Shown here: positions 55,632-62,205 of the stretch, in pieces
Layout of the letters: the number at the start of each line of letters is the position of its first letter
Numbering within the stretch: position 1 is the first letter of the stretch
From: Microvirga sp. 17 mud 1-3
GTDB taxonomy: Bacteria > Pseudomonadota > Alphaproteobacteria > Rhizobiales > Beijerinckiaceae
Reading direction: 5' to 3'
NCBI RefSeq assembly: GCF_003151255.1
Contig: NZ_CP029481.1
Span: 2,108,001 to 2,172,000, forward strand
DNA length: 64,000 bases
The notes under the pieces: model-generated
Databases searched by the model: none
The model's input: the letters and a program-made list of their open reading frames with translations, nothing else
What the model was told of the DNA's origin: nothing
Translations under genes and position numbers: made by a program

Positions 55632-58035
55632 CCACACCCGTCTTGCCCGAGCCGTCCACCAGCCGGCACTTGTCCGCCTGCATCGTGCGTTAAGCCGTCT
55701 GTCATCCGTCCTGACTGTTATGAACACGGGAGCGCACCCGGATGACGAGGCCAACGGCCTGCTCGCAGCCTTGAGGTTCGCCTATGGGATGCGCATCGTC
55801 GTGGCGTGCTCCACACGAGGGGAGGGCGGCCAGAACGCCCTCGGCCCGGAGCGGGGAGGGGCCCTCGGCGTGCTCAGGACCGCCGAAATGGAGGAGGCGG
55901 CGCGACGGATTGATGCCGATGTGGCGTGGCTCGGTCATGGGCCGGACGATCCAGTCCACGATTTCGGCTTCTCGAAAGGCGGGGACGACACGCTCCGGCG
56001 ATGGGGTGAAGAGCGCATCGTCGAGCGGCTTGTCCGGGCCTATCGGCAGTACCGGCCCGACATCGTCATTCCGACCTTCCTGGATGTGCCGGGGCAACAT
56101 GGCCACCACCGCGCGATGACACGAGCGGCCGAGAGAGCCTTCATGCTGGCCGCTGATCCCTCGGCGTTTCCGGAGCACGGCGCGTTGGGCCTTCGACCCT
56201 GGCACGTTTCAAAATTCTACCTTCCGGCATGGTCGGGAGCAGGCTACGCCTATGACGACGAGGTGCCGCCACCGCCCGTCACCCTTCGCATCGAGACAGA
56301 TGGGCGCGATGAAGTGACGGGCCTGGCGTATCGGCAGCTCGGTGAGTGGTCTCGCGCCGCGCATGCCTCCCAAGGCATGGGGCTATGGCGCGACGATCCG
56401 AGCGACCAGTGGGAGCTTCACCTGAAGCTCCGGGCGAGTGGTTCTTCCGAACGCGAGAAGGATATCCGGGAGCATCTTCCTGCAACCCTGGCCGACCTTG
56501 CCGAGTTGGGCGTGGCCGCGGATGTGGCAGCAGCCCTGCGGGAGGCGCAGGAACATATTGATACTGCCAGATCGGACTTTCCGGACCGTAGGAAGATCAG
56601 CGGGAGCCTTATTCAGGCCGCCGGGCGGATCGAGGATGCGAAGAATGGCTTGGACCTACACGCTTTCGAACGGTTCGGCCACCGCCTGGATCGCAAGCTG
56701 CGGGAGATCGATGCGGCTCTCTTCGAAGCGAAAGCCGACAGGGTGCGAGCCGTTTTCACAGGGTCTTCCCATCCGGGCGCGGAGGTGACCCTGGACGTTC
56801 ATATGAATGAGCCTGGCCTTGTGGACGCCACAGTCAAGCCACGCCTTCAAGAGGGAATGGATTGCTCGGTCCTCACCGAAAAAGCCGGGCACGTCCAGTA
56901 TGCGATCAGAATTCCAGCCTCGGCACCCCATACGGGCAACTACGCCGAGGCCTTCAATTCCTTGGGCGGCAACGGACCCGTTGGACTTCGTGTTTCGGGG
57001 AGGGCAGGGGACCGCTCCATCGCGGTCGACATAGATCCCGAGGTCCCTCTGGCGATAGGTCCTGCGCAGTCTCTGACGCTCGAACCTGCCATGGCGATCA
57101 TCCGTTCAGGCGAGGCCTCCACAGGAATCCAGGTTCGGGCCGTTGGGGCAGGTCCGACCGGGTGGCTGCCGCCGGAGGGGTGGGAAGTCCAACCGGGGGA
57201 AAAAGGCAACTGGATCGTCACGCCGCCTCCACAGGCTCCGACCGGGATTTCGACGCTCGTTCCGATCATTGACGGTAGACCGGCAAGCCGTGTCGAGATC
57301 GTGTCGTATCCTCATATCCGGCCGGCGCCTTTCATTGCCCCGACGGAGCTTAAGATCCTGACGCTCGATGTGGCTTTGCCCGCCAATGCCCGCATCGGCT
57401 ATGTGGGAGGCGGAAGCGACAATGTCGGTGCTCATATGCGCCGCCTCGGCCTCAATGTGACGGATCTCGGAGAGGCCGAGCTGAAGACGGGTTCTCTCTC
57501 GGAATTCACGACCATCGTCATCGGTCTCTTCGCCTTCGGGCTCAGGCGCGATCTTCAGGCCGCGACGGAGCGCTTGCATCGGTTCGTGGAGGAGGGCGGC
57601 CATCTGGTGACTCTCTATCACCGCCCGACCGACGGCTGGGATCCCGACCATACGCCGCCACGCCACCTGAAAATCGGATCGCCGTCTCTTCGGTGGCGCG
57701 TGACCGACCCCGCGGCACCGGTAACGGTGCTAAAGCCGGATCATCCTCTGCTTCGATATCCCAACCAAATCGCGGCTGCGGATTGGGATGGCTGGGACAA
57801 GGAGAGGGGACTTTATTTCGCTGCGGACTATGACCCTGCCTATGAGGAGTTGATCGCCTTGAACGACCCGGGCGAGAATCCGCTCAAAGGCGCGCTGCTC
57901 TCGGCCCCGATCGGGCGGGGCCGCCATACCCACGTGGCGCTCGTGCTGCATCACCAACTGGACAAACTGGTTCCGGGCGCATTCCGCCTCCTGGCGAACC
58001 TGGTTCAGCCCGCCTCAAAAGAGCATGTCAGCTGA
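55621..58035 (+). CDS. PIG-L family deacetylase, large multidomain
   Basis: This 804-residue protein begins with a LmbE/PIG-L zinc deacetylase domain: AHPDDE at 38-43 (His39, Asp41, Asp42) and HGHHRAM at 160-165. The family removes N-acetyl groups from aminosugar conjugates such as GlcNAc-inositol or GlcNAc-malate. The middle (about 380-560) looks like a beta-sandwich, and the last 230 residues resemble a class I glutamine-amidotransferase/ThuA-like domain. No signal peptide is seen. Start is TTG with AGGAGG 9 bases upstream; overlap with the ROK gene is 11 bases. Confidence 0.85.
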   Translation: MLDDHTRLARAVHQPALVRLHRALSRLSSVLTVMNTGAHPDDEANGLLAALRFAYGMRIVVACSTRGEGGQNALGPERGGALGVLRTAEMEEAARRIDADVAWLGHGPDDPVHDFGFSKGGDDTLRRWGEERIVERLVRAYRQYRPDIVIPTFLDVPGQHGHHRAMTRAAERAFMLAADPSAFPEHGALGLRPWHVSKFYLPAWSGAGYAYDDEVPPPPVTLRIETDGRDEVTGLAYRQLGEWSRAAHASQGMGLWRDDPSDQWELHLKLRASGSSEREKDIREHLPATLADLAELGVAADVAAALREAQEHIDTARSDFPDRRKISGSLIQAAGRIEDAKNGLDLHAFERFGHRLDRKLREIDAALFEAKADRVRAVFTGSSHPGAEVTLDVHMNEPGLVDATVKPRLQEGMDCSVLTEKAGHVQYAIRIPASAPHTGNYAEAFNSLGGNGPVGLRVSGRAGDRSIAVDIDPEVPLAIGPAQSLTLEPAMAIIRSGEASTGIQVRAVGAGPTGWLPPEGWEVQPGEKGNWIVTPPPQAPTGISTLVPIIDGRPASRVEIVSYPHIRPAPFIAPTELKILTLDVALPANARIGYVGGGSDNVGAHMRRLGLNVTDLGEAELKTGSLSEFTTIVIGLFAFGLRRDLQAATERLHRFVEEGGHLVTLYHRPTDGWDPDHTPPRHLKIGSPSLRWRVTDPAAPVTVLKPDHPLLRYPNQIAAADWDGWDKERGLYFAADYDPAYEELIALNDPGENPLKGALLSAPIGRGRHTHVALVLHHQLDKLVPGAFRLLANLVQPASKEHVS

Positions 58036-58927
58036 GCTAGACGCCGCTCGATCTCAGTCTCCTGTGCCTCTCTGGAAAAGCACAGGATGGCTTCTGCTGG
58101 ATATGGTCCTGGTCACGACGATGCAGGCCATCGTCAAGGCCGAGGGTGAAACCTATCCGGCCGTCCAGCTCGTATTTCTACGCTCGATTGTCGGCTTCGT
58201 CTCGGTCGCGCCGCTCGTTTGGCGTCACCGTGCCAAGCTGACGAACCTGTCGAATATTCGCGGCCACCTGGCACGGATCGGGTTCAATTCAATCGCCCTG
58301 ACGTTCAACTTTGCCGCCTTTGCGGCTCTGCCTCTGGCGCTGGTAACGGCAATCGGTTTCACCCGGCCCCTCGTGCTGCTGGCGATGGCCGCGCTCATGC
58401 TCGGTGAGAGCGTCAGCCGGGTGCGCTATGTGCTTGCGGCGCTTGGTTTTGCCGGCGTCGTCATCATGGTGCGCCCAGATGCGATTCCCTGGAATTTAGG
58501 GCTGGTCGCAGCCTTCGGATCGGTGTTCTTCGGCTCGCTTGCCGTCGTCCAGACCAGGCGCCTTGCCGGGGAGAATACCGTAGTGCTCATGCTGTTCTAT
58601 ACGGTCGGCCTGACCATCTTGACCTCGATCCCGGCCGCTATTGTCTGGAGACCGATACCCTGGACCGAAGCACCGAACATCGTCCTCGTCGGCGTCCTGG
58701 CGCAGCTGGGGCAATATTGCTGGCTCCAGGCGTACCAGAAGCAGGAGGCGCGGCTCCTGGCCCCCATAGGATACCTGTCGATCATCTTCTCAGGCTTCGC
58801 AGGCTGGCTGTACTTCGGAGAAGTTCCGTCGCTATCTCTCTGCCTCGGCGCGGCCATCGTGGTTCTGACGACCGTAGTCGCGGGACCGGCCGAACGATGG
58901 CTCAGGGCCAGGACCTGGATCAGGTAA
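58025..58927 (+). CDS. EamA/DMT family transporter
   Basis: This is a 300-residue membrane protein with about ten hydrophobic segments in two EamA repeats (about 10-145 and 155-290), typical of drug/metabolite transporters. It overlaps the PIG-L gene by 11 bases, making ROK-PIG-L-EamA a single operon. It may export a breakdown product or amine. The substrate is unknown. Confidence 0.9.
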   Translation: MSAELDAARSQSPVPLWKSTGWLLLDMVLVTTMQAIVKAEGETYPAVQLVFLRSIVGFVSVAPLVWRHRAKLTNLSNIRGHLARIGFNSIALTFNFAAFAALPLALVTAIGFTRPLVLLAMAALMLGESVSRVRYVLAALGFAGVVIMVRPDAIPWNLGLVAAFGSVFFGSLAVVQTRRLAGENTVVLMLFYTVGLTILTSIPAAIVWRPIPWTEAPNIVLVGVLAQLGQYCWLQAYQKQEARLLAPIGYLSIIFSGFAGWLYFGEVPSLSLCLGAAIVVLTTVVAGPAERWLRARTWIR

Positions 58928-59122
58928 CGATCTGCCTACGCCCGCCTCTCAATTTAAGTTCCATAATATATCTTATGCGAATTTGATATTCGGGGAACCG
59001 CGCTCCCCTGCGAATTTCGATTCAAACAGCGCTGGGTTTTCGCTTAAACCAATCCATGCAAGGCGAAAATGAGTTTAAGTGCCCTGCTCTTTGCCTAAGC
59101 GGCAAACCGCATTCGCCCATCG
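58928..59122. other. Intergenic region at the left edge of the recombinase island
   Basis: This 195-bp stretch is noticeably AT-rich around 58950-58990 and separates the EamA gene from the recombinase genes. I see no gene and no match here to the palindrome at 62146. Confidence 0.4.
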
Positions 59123-60040
59123 TCAGGCTCGTCTCTTTGTCATCCAAAGCCTGCGCCCAACCGGGTCTGTGTTATCCGGGCTGCGCAAGCCGAGCAGCGC
59201 CTGCAGGACAACCCGCGGGGCTCCCCGATCCCGCATGTGGGCTATGAAGGCTTCGCGGAGATCAAGGAGACGGACAGGAAATCCAATGCCGAGGGCCCAC
59301 GTTCGTCTCTCCAGTGATGCCTTCAGGACCGCCGTGTCTCTGAGCGGCTCGCCCGCCCGGGTCGGAAACAATGGCGCATTTGGTGGAAGGTCGGGCCAAT
59401 CCGTCAGGTATTCCTCTAGAAAGGCGACCAGCAGCGGAAATAGAGGCACGATCCGCGTCCGTTTATTGCGAGTGTTGCGTAATTGGATGGTGGGCTCAGG
59501 CTCTCTCACGTAATCGGATCGGATGGCGCAAAGCAACTCGGAGGGACTTGCTCCCACGCCGTACATCAACGCAAACATCGCCGTATCCCGTTTGTCCGTT
59601 ATCCGCTCGAGTTTGGGGATCCAACCAAGGATTTTCTCGGCATCCTCAACCGACAGGATGTTCCTGGCTTTTTGGCCACGCCGTGGACGTTTGAGCGTCT
59701 CCAAGCCCAAAGCGGTCACGCCACGAGCTTCATAAAGGCTGCGGGCCAGTTTTCTCAAACCGTCGATCAGGGATGATTTCTGCCCTTCCTCAAGGCCCGT
59801 TGCTTCGCAAAACCGTTCAACCTCGGCTTGGTCGATGGCCCTTATCCGGGCGAGGTCAAGGGGGTGGCCCTGCTTGCAAGCAAGCCATGCGAGGAACGAT
59901 CGGACCCTCAGGGTCAGGACCTTAGGGGCCGCCAAGTCGACGGCGTGGAAAGCCTCGAAAGCGTCGGCGGCAAGGAAATTATCGAGACTGCGGTGTTGCT
60001 GACGCGGCATCCTACACCAAAACCCATTGTGGATTGACAT
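59123..60040 (-). CDS. Tyrosine recombinase-like protein A, catalytically degenerate
   Basis: This is a phage-integrase-fold protein, 305 residues from ATG 60040 (60010 is possible). A core-binding helical domain (about 20-120) is followed by a catalytic-domain-like region. The first Arg (normally in a GLRxSEL context) is replaced: GVGASPSEL. The HxLR motif reads LLDLRE, keeping Arg but not His, and no C-terminal Tyr is in the right place. It may be a helper or accessory DNA-binding protein. It is divergent from the next recombinase by 68 bases. Confidence 0.75.
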   Translation of the reverse strand: MSIHNGFWCRMPRQQHRSLDNFLAADAFEAFHAVDLAAPKVLTLRVRSFLAWLACKQGHPLDLARIRAIDQAEVERFCEATGLEEGQKSSLIDGLRKLARSLYEARGVTALGLETLKRPRRGQKARNILSVEDAEKILGWIPKLERITDKRDTAMFALMYGVGASPSELLCAIRSDYVREPEPTIQLRNTRNKRTRIVPLFPLLVAFLEEYLTDWPDLPPNAPLFPTRAGEPLRDTAVLKASLERRTWALGIGFPVRLLDLREAFIAHMRDRGAPRVVLQALLGLRSPDNTDPVGRRLWMTKRRA

Positions 60041-60108
60041 CAGGATTGAACCCTCAATCCGTCGGGCCGTGCCAGCCAGCGTCGATCGACAGGGCAAAGC
60101 GACAGAGC

Positions 60109-61053
60109 ATGACTGAGGAGCAACTGGTCGAAACGTACCTCGCAAGCCTTACGCAGGCTAGTGCCGCCAATGCGGTTTATGTCCTGCGGCCGCTTCGGCG
60201 ATTCCTGGCGGCCCGCGATGTGGCGCTTCTTCACGCCAGCACGACCGATCTCGTGGATTTTCGGCACTATTCGCTGACAACCCGGAAGACAAAGAGGCAA
60301 GTCGACCACGTTATGTGGCGCGTTCGCCGTTTCTACGAGTGGTGCCGGGCACAAGGGTACTTGGATCGAAACCCGGCGACCTCCTTCAAAATCACAACGT
60401 TGACGAGGATACCGCCGCCCACACAAGCCGAGCTTGAGCGCTTGAAGGACGCGGCCGCAGCGTCTGTCGTGGAAACGCGGCGATATCCGATCTACCATCG
60501 CGCCGCCTGCCGACTTCAGCTGATCATCGATCTCGCCTCGGACGCAGGTGTTCGGCCGACGGAATTATTGAACCTCACCCTCGCCGACTTTGACCCTGCG
60601 ACCTGTTCCGTTCACGTTGGCCATGGCACCGCCGATGAGCGCACCCTGCCCTTAAGCCCGGACACTTGGCGGCATTTCCTCCTCTACCTGGAGGTGACCG
60701 GCCGCCGCCATCCGGGTGGCCCTGGCTATCTGTTTCATCAGCGCACGGACATCAACAAACCTCTGACCCGGGTCGACATCGCATCATCGCGGCTCACAAA
60801 AAAGCTCATGCGCCGGGCGGGCCTGCGAGGCGAGTTGACGATTGCAGCCCTTGGCCGCAACGTCGCACGAGAGATCGGTGAGGTCGCCGATCTCGATGTT
60901 GCCAGGGCCGCCAGCGGGCGCGCCAAGCTGGAGGCCGTGGCCGTCGTCCCGGTGAGCGTCTCTATGGCGGACCGTCGGGCCACTCTCGAGCAATGTCACC
61001 CTTTAAGGGGTCGAACACCGGCCGATTTGCGCCGTTTGTCGGTGCCAAAATAG
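60109..61053 (+). CDS. Tyrosine recombinase-like protein B, lacking the nucleophile
   Basis: This is a 314-residue integrase-fold protein starting at ATG 60109. The N-terminal SAM-like domain (about 1-85) and a catalytic-like domain are visible. The first catalytic Arg is present (DAGVRPTELL, about residue 149). The second box reads ALGRNVARE, with Arg but no His, and the C-terminal region (VVPVSVS) has no Tyr. It overlaps the end of the convergent recombinase C by 58 bases. Confidence 0.75.
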   Translation: MTEEQLVETYLASLTQASAANAVYVLRPLRRFLAARDVALLHASTTDLVDFRHYSLTTRKTKRQVDHVMWRVRRFYEWCRAQGYLDRNPATSFKITTLTRIPPPTQAELERLKDAAAASVVETRRYPIYHRAACRLQLIIDLASDAGVRPTELLNLTLADFDPATCSVHVGHGTADERTLPLSPDTWRHFLLYLEVTGRRHPGGPGYLFHQRTDINKPLTRVDIASSRLTKKLMRRAGLRGELTIAALGRNVAREIGEVADLDVARAASGRAKLEAVAVVPVSVSMADRRATLEQCHPLRGRTPADLRRLSVPK

Positions 61054-61979
61054 CGTGCCGCGGCTGTCACAGAGAGACCAAGCTGACGGGCCACGGCTTC
61101 AACCGACTGCCCTTCAGCCTTCATCCGCTCAGCCAGAGCATGTCGGACGGCGCGAACCGTCAGCTGCTCCCGGAGGCCAGCGACCCCGCGAATGTCCTGC
61201 AGGCTGAGCTGGACTAACCTTGGCTTGAGGCGGTCGCCTCGGGCTCCCATGAACAGCGGATCGCCGGGTTGGGGAGTGCCCGGACGGGCCTCAAGATAGC
61301 GACCCAAGGCCTGAATCGTCGTCTCGGACACGGCAAGATCGCGTTTGGCGAGATGGGTTTTCCGGATCGGGATGATCGGCCGCTCGGGGGTAGGGCGGTC
61401 GGACAGATCGAGGGCGACGATCTCGCCCGTCGTCATGCCGGTCTCGGACTGCAGAAGCACGAGCGCCAAATCCCGCAAATCGGTCCAGGTGGGATTGGGC
61501 CCCCTCCCCGGCTGTAGGTCAACAAGACGCCGGAAGGCCGTGCTGCCACAGCCGGTTCCAGCGGCTTTCTCCGCCTGTGGCAGCACGGCCGCCAAAATTC
61601 CTTTCCCATCGGCAAGGCCGGCATCGGTGACATACCGAGCAAAACTGCGAAGGGCCGACAGACGCCGGAGGATCGTCGAGGTGGTCGCCCCACCACCTCG
61701 CCAAGCTGCCACTAGGCCATCGATCTCAGGCTGACCGAGTCGCGCCAAATCACCGAGGGCAAGGCGTTGGTCGGCAACAACGGCGAGTTCGTTGAGGGTA
61801 TACCAAATATCGCGTCCATAAGCGGCGAGCGTATTCTCAGCCTTGCCCTGTTCGGCCAAGCCGTTGAGCCAAGCCCGCGCTTCGACGGCCAAATCTGCGG
61901 AGACTGTCCGGGTCGGGAAAACCGTCGCCGGGCGGCCGCCTCCGGGACAAGCTATAGTGGGCGCAAGGAGTCTCGACAT
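60996..61979 (-). CDS. Tyrosine recombinase-like protein C, with Tyr but no first Arg
   Basis: This is a 327-residue integrase-fold protein. The N-terminal core-binding domain (about 28-120: ENTLAAYGRDIWYTLNELA) is typical of XerC/D-like enzymes. In the catalytic part the first Arg is Met182 (ETGMTTGEIV). The second box keeps Arg and a His (RAVRHALAE, Arg279-His280), and the candidate nucleophile is Tyr310 (TAAARYFG). It alone of the three has a Tyr. Together the three could be complementary. Confidence 0.75.
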   Translation of the reverse strand: MSRLLAPTIACPGGGRPATVFPTRTVSADLAVEARAWLNGLAEQGKAENTLAAYGRDIWYTLNELAVVADQRLALGDLARLGQPEIDGLVAAWRGGGATTSTILRRLSALRSFARYVTDAGLADGKGILAAVLPQAEKAAGTGCGSTAFRRLVDLQPGRGPNPTWTDLRDLALVLLQSETGMTTGEIVALDLSDRPTPERPIIPIRKTHLAKRDLAVSETTIQALGRYLEARPGTPQPGDPLFMGARGDRLKPRLVQLSLQDIRGVAGLREQLTVRAVRHALAERMKAEGQSVEAVARQLGLSVTAAARYFGTDKRRKSAGVRPLKG

Positions 61980-61981
61980 CG

Positions 61982-62003
61982 TGACACACTCAAGTACGTG
62001 TCA
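61982..62003. promoter_or_regulatory. Inverted repeat upstream of recombinase C
   Basis: TGACAC (61982-61987) and GTGTCA (61998-62003) form a 6-bp dyad with a 10-base spacer, immediately before the start of recombinase C. It may be an operator or recombinase arm site. Confidence 0.35.
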
Positions 62004-62145
62004 GAACAAAACACGAACAAGCGTGGCCGTAAAGAGGGGGCCTCTTCGGTACCGGAGCGAGATCCAGCCCAAATCCAATTTACCAACAGCCTGTTGGCAA
62101 ATTAGGATGGTGCCGTTCTCACCTGGAGCGCCCCTGCCCTTTGTA

Positions 62146-62170
62146 AATGTCCCACAAGCTGTGGGACATT
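62146..62170. repeat. Perfect 11-bp-arm palindrome
   Basis: AATGTCCCACA (62146-62156) and TGTGGGACATT (62160-62170) around AGC. It lies between recombinase C and the OLD-like gene. It could be a recombination core or binding site, or a terminator for the OLD-like gene on the minus strand (followed there by TACAAAG, not a T-run). Confidence 0.6.
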
Positions 62171-62205
62171 CTGGCGTGATCTGGGAGGGTGGCTGCGTCT
62201 TGCGA

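Noticed and set aside
59123..61979. Canonical RIT (recombinase-in-trio) element
   Set aside because: RIT genes lie in the same direction and overlap in series; here the directions are minus, plus, minus and catalytic residues are missing, so I report it as a different arrangement.
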